Shown here: one piece after another, positions 53,833-63,260 of the stretch
How positions within the stretch are numbered: position 1 is the first letter of the stretch
How the letters are laid out: every line of letters begins with the position of its first letter
Assembly (NCBI GenBank): GCA_022606425.2
Contig: JAHDVF020000016.1
Coordinates: 3,254,501 to 3,318,500 of the forward strand
Direction of reading: 5' to 3'
Source: Lepidostoma basale
Lineage: Eukaryota; Arthropoda; Insecta; Trichoptera; Lepidostomatidae
Length of the DNA stretch: 64,000 bases
Notes under the pieces: generated by a model
The model's input: only the letters and a program-made list of their open reading frames with translations
What the model was told of the DNA's origin: nothing
The model's database searches: none
Program-made: the position numbers and the translations under genes

Positions 53833-56800
53833 CTCGGAGGGACAAAAGTACACCGTGGAGGCATACACGGTGGAGGGTCTAGACCTCCCACTACAGCCGC
53901 TACCTGACGGGCGACGCGTACGACCGGTCATACTGATCGGGAATGATAACGCGCACCTAATAGTGTCACGGGAGGTCTCTGAGAAAGCGGACCTCCCCCT
54001 CATGTCTCGAACGGCCCTCGGCTGGTTAGCCAGCGGGAAGATACTTCACGCAACAACCTTGGCGCTACGATCCGAGGACCGGCAGGACACCCGACTAGAC
54101 GAGCTGCTCCGCTACAATTTCGCGGTCGATTCCCTCGGAGTAACGGCCGCGGAACGCATCAACGCAGACGATCAGAGAGCGGAGCAGCTGATGGAGCAGA
54201 CCACTCGGAGACTGGCGGACGGCAGCTGGGAGACGGGCCTATTATGGAAGGAAGACTCCTCCCTGCTCCCGGACAATCGTGCGTGTGCGAGGAGGAGGCT
54301 ACTCACGCTTGAGAAGAAGCTGCAGAGGGACCCGCCACTAGCTGCCCAATACACAGAGAAAATGGAGCTCCTGCTTAGCAAGGGTTACGCTAGGCAGTTG
54401 AGCGAAGCGGAGGCCGCTGCACCAGCACCACGAAGATGGTACCTGCCCCACTTCTCCATATCAAACCCGAATAAGCCAGGGAAGTTCCGAGTGGTCTTCG
54501 ACGCCGCCAGCCGCTGCCGAGGGACCTCGCTGAACGACCGTCTGCTGACCGGCCCCGACTTGCTGACATCTCTGCTCGGGAACCTCATCCGCTTCCGCGA
54601 GGGCAAGGTGGCTCTCGCGGCTGACATTAAGGAGATGTTCCTGCGCATCAAGATTCGCCCGGCCGACTGGCCCTCGCAGACGTACCTATGGCGCCCGAAT
54701 GCGCAGTCGGAGCCCGCCGCCTACGTCCTCACGTCCGTGATGTTTGGAGCGACTTGCTCCCCGAGCAGCGCGCACTTTGTGCGCAACAAGGCGGCGGAGG
54801 CTTGTGCGCTGAAGTTCCCCGAGGCAGCCATCGCGATCAGAACCAAGTTCTACATGGACGACTATCTGGACGCGGTGGACACCCCGGAGGAGGCCGCCAC
54901 GCTCGTCCGAGACATCCGAGACGCCTTGGCAGCCAGCGGTTTCGAACTGACAAACTGGGCGACCAACGAACCCGCGTCCATCCAGAGTGTGCCCATCGAC
55001 GCCAGAGCCAAGACGGCTGTAACCATCGACGGAGGCGAGGAGACAGAGAAGATCCTGGGACTGGAGTGGAGTCCGGCCGCCGACCAGTTCCGGTTCAACT
55101 TTAGGAGGACCGAGGACGTGGCGGCCCGACCCACCAAGCGACAGCTGCTGAGCGCCGTCATGAGAATTTTCGATCCGGTGGGCTTCATCACCTGCCTGAC
55201 GATCCGATCGAAGATCCTCCTACAGGCCGTCTGGCGATCGGGCATCGAGTGGGACGAGGTCATCCAACCGGCGCAGGCCAAGAAGTGGCAGGAATGGTTG
55301 GAGCTCGCGAGCCACATCGATGTCAAGATCCCGCGTTGCACGGCCGGGAGAAGCGGCGGCGACGTCACACTGCACGTCTTCTGCGACGCGTCCGAGCTGG
55401 CGTGTTGCACCGTGGCTTACATAGTCGGGGGAAAGGACGTCTACTTCATTGCCGCGAAAACAAAGGTGGCACCCCTCAAGCCTCTGTCCGTCCCCCGAAT
55501 GGAGCTGCAAGCCGCCCTGATGGCCGCCCGCCTGGCCGCCACCATACGAAAAGAGACGCAACTACACATAATCAAGACGACTTACTGGACGGACTCCTCC
55601 ACGGTCCTATGCTGGATCCGGACGGACCCGCGCAGTTACTCCGCCTTCGTCGCCAACCGCCTTGGCGAAATCGACGAGTTGTCATCTGCCTCGGACTGGA
55701 AGTGGGTGCCCACCAAACTCAACCCCGCTGACGCCGGGACCAGGGACGGCGAGGCGCCGGATCTCACACCCGCTGGGAAATGGTTCGGCGGCCCCGCATT
55801 TCTGAGGGCACCGGAGACCGAATGGCCACGTGAGAGGGTGCTCCAGCCCCAGCCCGATGACCTAGAGTTGCGACCGCAATTCGTCGGGACACTTACCCAA
55901 CTCGACGAAGGAGGATTACCTGACGTCACACGGTTCTCATCCTGGAGCCGTCTGACCCGCGCCACGGCGTGGGTCCTGCGATTCATCCGCCGATGCCGCG
56001 AGGGAGCAGCAAGACGGGAACCAGAGGGGACGCTCCGCGCCGAGGAGGTCCGCGAGGCCGAGAAGAGGCTGACACAGGCCTCGCAATCCCGATCCTTCCG
56101 CAGCATGCGCTCGAGCCGACTAGCCCCTCTCGCGCCGTTTCAGGACCGAGAGGGCCTATGGCGCGCTGACAGCCGCCTGAGGAAACTCCGCGGAGTGTCG
56201 GGCGACACGCGCTCGCCGATAATCCTCGACGGGGACGACCCATACACCCGTCTCCTGCTCAACCACATCCACCACAAAGGACTTCACCCGGCGATAGAGA
56301 CGACTGTGGCAGAGGTGCGCAGCAGCTTCCACGTGCTGAGATTGCGCACTAACTTGCGCGCCTTGCGCTTCCACTGCCCGACGTGCCGCTTCAGACGCTG
56401 CCAGCCACTACCACCCAGAATGGCCCCCCTGCCATCGATCCGGTTGGCCGGACGCGTCCGGCCCTTCACACACTGCGGATTGGACTACTTCGGGCCGATG
56501 GAGGTTACCATCGGCCGACGGCGGGAGAAGAGGTACGGAGCGCTCTTCACGTGCCTGACGACGCGCGCCGTGCACCTTGAACTCGCCGCCTCACTGAGCG
56601 CGGACTCCGCCATCATGGCGCTCCGCCGGATGTCCGCCCGCAGGGGCCAACCCGCAACCATACTCACGGACAACGGAACCAATTTCCACGGCGCTGACAG
56701 AGAGATGAGAGAGGCCGCCACGGAGCTGTCTGCGAATGAGAAGATCGCAGAGTACCTGGCGGGGAACGAGACAGAGTGGAGATTCATCCCCCCCGGAGCC

Positions 56801-57451
56801 CCGCACATGGGGGGAGCATGGGAAAGGCTAGTGCGGTCGGTGAAACAAGCCCTAAAGGCGATCCTAAGGGAGCAAGCCCCTCGGGAGGAGACCTTGCTGA
56901 CCGCACTTGCCGAGGTGGAACACACCATCAACAACCGCCCGCTGACCCACGTCGCCGTGGACCCGACAGAGGAGGAACCCCTGACCCCCAACCACTTCCT
57001 GATGGGGGGAGCCTCGCGACGACCGCATCTCACCATCCTCGCAAGAGGAAAGCCGGACGCCTGCCTGCGAAAGCAATGGCGCATCAGCCAACAACTCGCG
57101 GATGGATTTTGGAGACGCTGGCTAAGGGATTACGTCCCCACCATCAGTCACCGGCAGAAATGGCACCAGCAGCGACCGCCCATCAAGGTGGGGGACTTGG
57201 TGCTACTCGCCGACCCGTCTCTGCCAAGGAACACATGGCCCCGCGGACGCGTCGTCGAGGCCACCCCGGCAGCTGACGGCCAGACCAGAACCGTGACAAT
57301 ACAGACGAGCAAGGGAACATATACGCGGCCTGCAGTCCGCGTCGCTGTATTTCAGCCGGAACCAGACACGCCACTCCCGAAGGATGCTCTTCCGCCGCCG
57401 AAGACCCGTCGACGACCGACCCCCCGCCTAGGATACGCCCGAAAGTGTTAG
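53828..57451 (+). CDS. BEL/Pao Pol (protease core missing), RT-RNase H-integrase
   Basis: Open in the +1 frame from just after a TAA at 53825 to TAG at 57449; no ATG near its start, so it would need fusion to Gag. Numbering from 53855: 1-60 is only the C-terminal part of the A17-type aspartic protease (TVEGLDLPLQPL, VILIGNDNAHL). The segment with the catalytic LLD(D/E)GS-type motif, roughly 60-70 residues, is absent. RT: FRVVFDAASR and catalytic FYMDDYLDA (about 331-339). RNase H: FCDASE (Asp 511). Integrase: zinc-binding HHKGLHPAIE and CPTCR, then the catalytic triad in GLDYFGP (Asp 877), TDNGTNF (Asp 939) and GAWERLV (Glu 990). C-terminus: DUF5641-like with NHFLMG, WRRWLRDYVP and GDLVLLAD. 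No other lesion seen. Confidence 0.9.
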   Translation, partial: LNSEGQKYTVEAYTVEGLDLPLQPLPDGRRVRPVILIGNDNAHLIVSREVSEKADLPLMSRTALGWLASGKILHATTLALRSEDRQDTRLDELLRYNFAVDSLGVTAAERINADDQRAEQLMEQTTRRLADGSWETGLLWKEDSSLLPDNRACARRRLLTLEKKLQRDPPLAAQYTEKMELLLSKGYARQLSEAEAAAPAPRRWYLPHFSISNPNKPGKFRVVFDAASRCRGTSLNDRLLTGPDLLTSLLGNLIRFREGKVALAADIKEMFLRIKIRPADWPSQTYLWRPNAQSEPAAYVLTSVMFGATCSPSSAHFVRNKAAEACALKFPEAAIAIRTKFYMDDYLDAVDTPEEAATLVRDIRDALAASGFELTNWATNEPASIQSVPIDARAKTAVTIDGGEETEKILGLEWSPAADQFRFNFRRTEDVAARPTKRQLLSAVMRIFDPVGFITCLTIRSKILLQAVWRSGIEWDEVIQPAQAKKWQEWLELASHIDVKIPRCTAGRSGGDVTLHVFCDASELACCTVAYIVGGKDVYFIAAKTKVAPLKPLSVPRMELQAALMAARLAATIRKETQLHIIKTTYWTDSSTVLCWIRTDPRSYSAFVANRLGEIDELSSASDWKWVPTKLNPADAGTRDGEAPDLTPAGKWFGGPAFLRAPETEWPRERVLQPQPDDLELRPQFVGTLTQLDEGGLPDVTRFSSWSRLTRATAWVLRFIRRCREGAARREPEGTLRAEEVREAEKRLTQASQSRSFRSMRSSRLAPLAPFQDREGLWRADSRLRKLRGVSGDTRSPIILDGDDPYTRLLLNHIHHKGLHPAIETTVAEVRSSFHVLRLRTNLRALRFHCPTCRFRRCQPLPPRMAPLPSIRLAGRVRPFTHCGLDYFGPMEVTIGRRREKRYGALFTCLTTRAVHLELAASLSADSAIMALRRMSARRGQPATILTDNGTNFHGADREMREAATELSANEKIAEYLAGNETEWRFIPPGAPHMGGAWERLVRSVKQALKAILREQAPREETLLTALAEVEHTINNRPLTHVAVDPTEEEPLTPNHFLMGGASRRPHLTILARGKPDACLRKQWRISQQLADGFWRRWLRDYVPTISHRQKWHQQRPPIKVGDLVLLADPSLPRNTWPRGRVVEATPAADGQTRTVTIQTSKGTYTRPAVRVAVFQPEPDTPLPKDALPPPKTRRRPTPRLGYARKC

Positions 57452-57467
57452 TACGGCGCAGCCGCAC

Positions 57468-57475
57468 GGGGGGAG
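57468..57475 (+). promoter_or_regulatory. Polypurine tract
   Basis: GGGGGGAG immediately before the 3' LTR; primes plus-strand DNA synthesis. Confidence 0.75.
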
Positions 57476-58240
57476 TGTATCGGACGTACGGGGGCGATTA
57501 AAACTTCCCGATATTATCACTTAATTTCATCTATCTATTTGTGTTTGTGCGGCGTTGGAATCGTGGGCTGAATTAGGTAACGGGCGGAGAGAGGGGACTG
57601 CGCTGAAAGTCTGCTACCTAGGACGCCGAGGCCAGCAAGCTGTGTGCGAGCGAGAGAGGGCACACAGGGGTCCGCGGCGTCCATTTTGGCCAGTCCCACA
57701 ATTCTCCCCGTACATTTTTTGCTCCCGGTTTTAACGTCGCAACTTTGTGTATTTAGAGTATAAGTCTTCTTTTTTGTATTTTTCTTGTATAATTGATCAT
57801 GAGGAATAAACGAGGCGGTCGGGACGGAGTGAAGTGTGAACGGTCGAAGCGTGGGGTGGCGAAAACAGTGGGAGGCCTCGCGGCCGGCAGGTAGCTTTGG
57901 GAAAGTGCCGCCAGGTGGCACTGCTACCGGGACCGCCGCCGGCAAATCGTATAAATAGGTGGGCCCTGGGCAGAGCAAATCAGTGCATGCCTAGAGCCTG
58001 CCAAGAGCATCAGTTGAAAATAGCCTTTATAAAGGCTGAGCCCTCGCACACCCCACTTCGCATCACGCTTCACTCTCTACCGATCGCCGACTAAATATAA
58101 CTTGCTTATTATTTTTTCGCCCGCTTTCGGTACGAGAGTTAAGTAGCATCACGCCCCTTTCCCCGTGGACTACATCGGAGACGAGCAGCAGTCGGCGCCA
58201 CAAATAAAAAATTACAGGGACGTCCAGTGCGTCCCGTACA
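57476..58240 (+). repeat. 3' LTR of BEL/Pao element
   Basis: 765 bp, same as the 5' LTR by eye; followed directly by the ATCAT target copy at 58241-58245. Confidence 0.96.
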
Positions 58241-58245
58241 ATCAT

Positions 58246-58511
58246 TCTTATTATTTTTTTGTTTATTATAAAAATTTACTGAAATCATATATCATTTGAA
58301 TTATTGTTAACTCAGAAATACAGAATGATTCACACTTTGAAAACTTGAATTCGTATATGGATTTCATGTATTTTAATACATTGTATTATAATTGTAACTA
58401 GGACACTACAATTCTTGATATGAAATGTTCAATACAATACTTAGGACGGTTATTGTAGTTAAATGGCTTATTTTACATTTTATTTATCATTCCTAACATT
58501 ATTCATCATCG
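58246..58511. other. No recognised feature
   Basis: AT-rich host DNA after the BEL insertion. Confidence 0.4.
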
Positions 58512-58660
58512 TCTTCTTCTTCTTCTTCTTCTCGGCGTTACATTCAGGTGTAGGACTTGGCCTCCTCCATAATAATCCTCCACTGTATCCTGTCCCTGGC
58601 CATCTCTCCCAATCTCATTTCAATCATTTTCTCCCAATTCCCTTTCACGCAGTTCCCCCA
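58512..58660 (-). mobile_element. LINE tail, same family as 18600-18950
   Basis: (GAA)n tail (cttcttcttcttcttctt), then ggcgttacattcaggtgta, ggacttggcctcctcc, ccctggccatctctccca, all present with changes in the 18600 copy. 5'-truncated. Confidence 0.65.
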
Positions 58661-61347
58661 TTCATTTATTTTCTTATTTTAATTCTACTCACTTTATTCA
58701 TTATACTTCTTCTAAACATATATTTTTATAGAGTTCTTCTTAGGAAAAGAAAAAGTTACAAAACAAATTTATAATAATAGAAAGCCGCAAATTTAAAAAC
58801 TTCATTTCTGCGCAGAAGTTAGTCCATTACTCGGATAATTTATTATTATTGAGTATTAAAAGGAACAGATTTATTAAGGCTCCCGTCCCACCGCCCTTGT
58901 AACCACTAAAATAGTCCGGGAAAATGACTGGCCTACCGCTACCGCCGGCCAAACGAGCGGGAAAATTGCACTCATCAATTCTCGCGCCGTCCAGGCGGCA
59001 AGGGAAGGCCGAGGAGGGCCGAGACTTATTTAATTACGAGATTACGGAAACCACCTCCAGAAGTCTGGCTATATGAAACATACGGTACAAGATGATCAGA
59101 TTCGTCACACCTTACACATTGTATCGTCTCTACCATACAAATAATTATTTTTATTTACTTTAAGTTATAAAAAAATGTTTGGAAGTACTTACCTGAGGAT
59201 TAAATTAAAAAAGCTTCCTACTTTTCTCGGTCAGCTTTTATTACCGCATAGAGTGTTTGAACTAGTTTATGTATACCTGTAACAAATACACAATCAAATT
59301 AACAAATTATTATACGTAAACTTTTATGTACGGGTAAACAGTGAAACGAAGAAGGAATAAATGAAATCAATAATTTATCTTTATAAAAGAAGCGTACCAG
59401 AACACGTATAGAATGTTGTGTATTTAAACCTTGTATTTTATGTGCGCGCGAAAAGAAAAAGAGCCATACATTCGGTTCTGAAGTCTTCTCACGAATATAA
59501 TAGACGAGCGCAGTGTTGGGTGAAGTCTGCTCACACGACGAGATTCAATCGGCATCCTTTTCCTCCCGCGCCTTCCTTTATACGTACATAAGGAATCCCA
59601 AACCAGATTACGGGTCGTGATTGAATTGAAGAACAATGGATATATTTTTCAATACAGCGCGCAGCGTCCCGGGCCGGGCCCGTAATGGGGCGCGTGCGAC
59701 CGCCGCCGTTCTCGCCACCTGCCGCTACCCTCTTTACAGGAGCTCTCATAAATAAATTCTATCATTTTCACTTCGCGGAGAAGGCCCTTCTGGAGCCGTT
59801 ACTCCACCTGACATAAAGGTCGCGGGAAGGATTTTATCCGCAAATGCGAAACGTCACACAACGGATTGAAAGGTCTATAGTGGCCTCTCCCGGACACAAA
59901 GGGCGATCTTCGCTCCAAATCGAAAAGTATACGCTTAAGTTTCACGCTCCGGGCACATTAAGTATTGAGGAGCGGGCCTCCTCGGGCCGCGCGAGATAAG
60001 GCCGTCCTGTGTATTATTCTCAGTATCGTATTTCACGTGGAAAAGTTGCGTAATAAACGGTGGGTTTCTTTCATCTTCCTAACCCTGAGAGGTGAGCTTA
60101 GGGAAGGCGCTTCTCCTGACCCTGAAAGTAAACGCGGGCACTTAAGATCTATCTGCCATACATAAATAATCGGATAAGACTACTTATTGAATGCCAAACT
60201 TTCTAAGCATTGAACTGTTTGCCAAATAATTTGTGGAGGCCGAATCTCTAAAGGTAGCTAAAAGGAGCAAGATAGTATTCAATCCATGCTTTCTAAAGGT
60301 TATTCGGTCTAAAAACCTTTGTTAATAAGGTGTTCATTTTTAAAATATTCCATATTTGAAACTTTTTTTTTGTTTTTCTAGATTTACATTCCTTATTTGC
60401 TTCAAAGAGATGTTGTCTACACATGTTGAGTTATCTCTGCGCACATTAATTGCACACACTTTGATGATAGATGGACAAATCGCCCCATTTACTGGCATCC
60501 ATCCACCAAGCCCATGACGTCCTCATCGTTGATGGAGAAACGACACTAAAGAGACCACCGGTATCATATAGATTAGTGTTGTCCAGGATTGACAAAAATG
60601 AATGTAGATGCAGCTGATGATGATGATTATGATACTTAAGTGTAAAATCTAAAAATTCACATTGAATTCGCAAAGTGAACATTTTTATCGTAAATTAGCT
60701 TTTTACAAATTTGGCAGAGGTGTAAAAGGATATGTAAGAGATTTTTGGGTTGCGGTGAAATAAGAATATTCCACTTCTAGACGCATTTTCTGTCTGGATA
60801 GAGTGGCACCTAAATATGTATGATATTTCCCCGGAATGTTGAACATGATAAACTGTTTTAAGTGGTTTCCTTTATTCTGAAAACGAGAGTAATTGTAAAA
60901 TCACATAAATCCCACTCGTGTTCGGGCGCCGCCGCGGGGGGAATACAAAGCAGCGAGCCCATACTTAAACCTGATCCCTACCTTCAGCGCGCCCATCAAA
61001 CACAAACACCACACGGAACGGTTTTCATAAAAAAACATACCATTTCAAATAACGTCAAAATATTTTAAAAATCTTTACACTAGTCTCAATTTGACGTACC
61101 GTACTTTAAATAATACAATTATTATTGATAGCAGTATTTCGACAGCTATTAGACCAACATAATTAGTCTTTTATCAACTTTGAGAATTGTCACTACAAAA
61201 CTAATAATAAATTTGGTGGTTGGTAAAAAAAATTATATATATTGTATATGTTAAAATTTATAATATAAAAAAAATTGGTTCTTTCGTAGATAGACGGCGG
61301 AAGGGCAAACTATTTCAAATAACAATATTATAAGGTTTCACATATAA
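58661..61347. other. Single-copy region with GC-richer islands
   Basis: 58870-59040, 59420-60150 and 60900-61010 are markedly GC-richer than the surroundings, with runs such as CGGGCCGGGCCCGTAATG and GGGCGCCGCCGCGGGGGG. No match to repeats elsewhere and no convincing codon structure in the short frames. (GAT)n lies at about 60617. Candidate conserved non-coding or promoter DNA. Confidence 0.35.
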
Positions 61348-61670
61348 CTAACTAACTAACTAACCATCACGCCATTTCCCCGGAGGGGTAGGCAGAGAGG
61401 ATGGATCGCCACACTGGCCTGTCCTGGCATACCTATCGAGATTCCTCTACATCCATACGTCGTACCATGCACGCACGTCGATTGTTCCGACTTCGAATGT
61501 GGCCGCCTTTAAGTAATTGATTAATTTGGTCATGCCATGTTTTCCTGGGTCGTCCTCGGCTTCTTTTCCCACTCACGCTGCTTGTGTACAACTTTTTAAC
61601 CATTCTACTCTCATCCATTCGTTAAAACTTTTTAACCATTCTACTCTCATCCATTCGTTAATTCTGCACA
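61348..61670 (-). mobile_element. RTE-type LINE fragment with (TTAG)n tail
   Basis: aactaactaactaactaac at 61349, catcacgccatttccccgga, then the inverse of RGRPRKTWHDQI, NRRACMVRRMDVEE and MDESRMVKKLY. A 35-bp block is tandemly duplicated (61590-61624 and 61626-61660). 5'-truncated. Confidence 0.8.
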
Positions 61671-63185
61671 AGGGGTCCGAAAGGATTTGGATATCTCTTA
61701 TGTGGAATATTCACACAAATACAAGAGTACAATATTTTTGTGCTTTTTTTTACCCGTTTAATAAAATAATAATAATATGCTAAATTTTAAAACGCCGTTT
61801 TTGTGATGTAATCACCTCAAGAGCGCATTAAGACGTGTTTTAAATCTAAATGTGAACGCTGCATCTGGTTGATATATGGGTTTTCAGCTTAGATCTGAAG
61901 TCTGTCGGATCATTTATGCATTTGAGGTGTGAAGGATGATTGTTCCAAATTGATGGACTGACTACCGCAAGACCGCTTGTATTAGTTTATAGAACTATTA
62001 AAATGTGTTTTCAAAACGTGTAAGGTAAGTATTTAATTGTCCCACGACCATATATGATCAATTATAAACTTTTTTCTTAAACGATTGAATGCTTGAATGA
62101 TACGATGGAAAAATAAATAAAAATTCCAAAAAATGAGTTGATATCTAACAAAATTACCACAATAAATAATAACTAATGATGTGTATTTTATAACAATGTA
62201 AAATAATCATATTAGATACTTTTTTTCACAATAACAAGAATTTAAAAAAAGAGAAGGCACGAGCGTGTATTATGAATATGCATGATAGAAGAATAATCGG
62301 TACACGGGAAATAAATATTTAATTTTGTACGAACGCTTTTGTTAAAAATTCCGAATATTAAAAGTGTGCGAACAATACGAGTCCAGAGCCGGCGGAGACC
62401 GTCGTAAATTAGCCGCACTTTTTACGGCGAACGGAATCCGCGGGACTTAAACAGTGAATTCATCAACTGTTATCAAATCGCTATACAGCATTTTGTGGAT
62501 CTCGGTGGTGAAAAACTCTCTTCTTTGTGATGTAATAAAGGTATTTAAGTCTTATCCGACGGTTATGCTTGTATTTGTGCGAGTTAACTCGTAAATTTGT
62601 GTACACGCGGGTTTATACGCATCCGCCAGGCGCCACATACATATTTATTACATAATAGCATTGTTTGAATCCCGCTTTACGAGTAGAGCTTTTTTTACAG
62701 AAAGCTTCAATACTTTTGATAAATGTTTTTTATACACTTGTATGAAGCCATGCTACCGAATACATATGTACATTTATTTTATTTTATTTTATATTTTATT
62801 TTAATTATAAATTTATTAACTTATCAGATTAGTGAGAGATAACTTTAATTTTGATTTCATGACCAAAGTATGCAAAATGTTAAAAGGATGAAGAAGCTTT
62901 GAAAGAAGAGAACCGGAGAACAAGTCCAAAATGAAAAGAAATCATACAGTTTTTAGTAGAACAGTTCTGTTTTCGAATCCGAAGACCCATTTCTATTACT
63001 TATCATTTTATTAATTTGGAGAGAGTAATATGAAATTAAAGGTATTGATTGCGAAAACAACCAGTTCAAGATAAGGAGGAAATTAAAAAGTAGACATTTA
63101 TGAGGTGGAGCAACCTCCGTATTTTATATTAGGAGATTCAAAAAGAAACTATTTTCTATAAATTTTAAAATAATACACACTTCTT
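61671..63185. other. Single-copy stretch
   Basis: 62270-62640 is GC-richer with no recognisable protein. 62765-62815 is an (ATTTT)n-like microsatellite. TACGAGTA occurs at about 62679. Confidence 0.4.
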
Positions 63186-63187
63186 TA

Positions 63188-63260
63188 ACAGCCGTTGTCG
63201 TCCACTGCTGGACATAGGCCTCCCCCATACTTATGACATGTCATACGGGGGGTGGTTGAC
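63188..63260 (-). mobile_element. LINE 3' end fragment
   Basis: GTCCACTGCTGGACATAGGC, CTCCCCCATA on the plus strand is the inverse of a widespread LINE 3' end (GGAGGCCTATGTCCAGCAGT, GGAC); compare 41640. Confidence 0.55.

Larger units (their letters stand above)
50709..58240 (+). mobile_element. BEL/Pao LTR retrotransposon, 7,532 bp
   Basis: Two 765-bp LTRs starting TG and ending CA, flanked by the 5-bp target duplication ATCAT (50704-50708 and 58241-58245), a tRNA-Tyr PBS, gag, pol and a polypurine tract. The domain order (Gag with DUF1759-like region and zinc knuckles, protease remnant, RT, RNase H, H2C2-integrase, DUF5641-like C-terminus) is diagnostic for BEL/Pao. The LTRs look identical base for base, so insertion was very recent. 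It is much more GC-rich than the rest of the window. Because the protease core is missing, this copy should depend on a relative. Confidence 0.97.

Noticed and set aside
52346..56243. Many long frames antisense or out of phase within gag and pol
   Set aside because: High GC content removes stop codons; the real frames carry all the domain motifs.
59424..60165. Overlapping frames in the GC-rich island at 59.4-60.2 kb
   Set aside because: Frames open on both strands because of base composition; none shows a domain.
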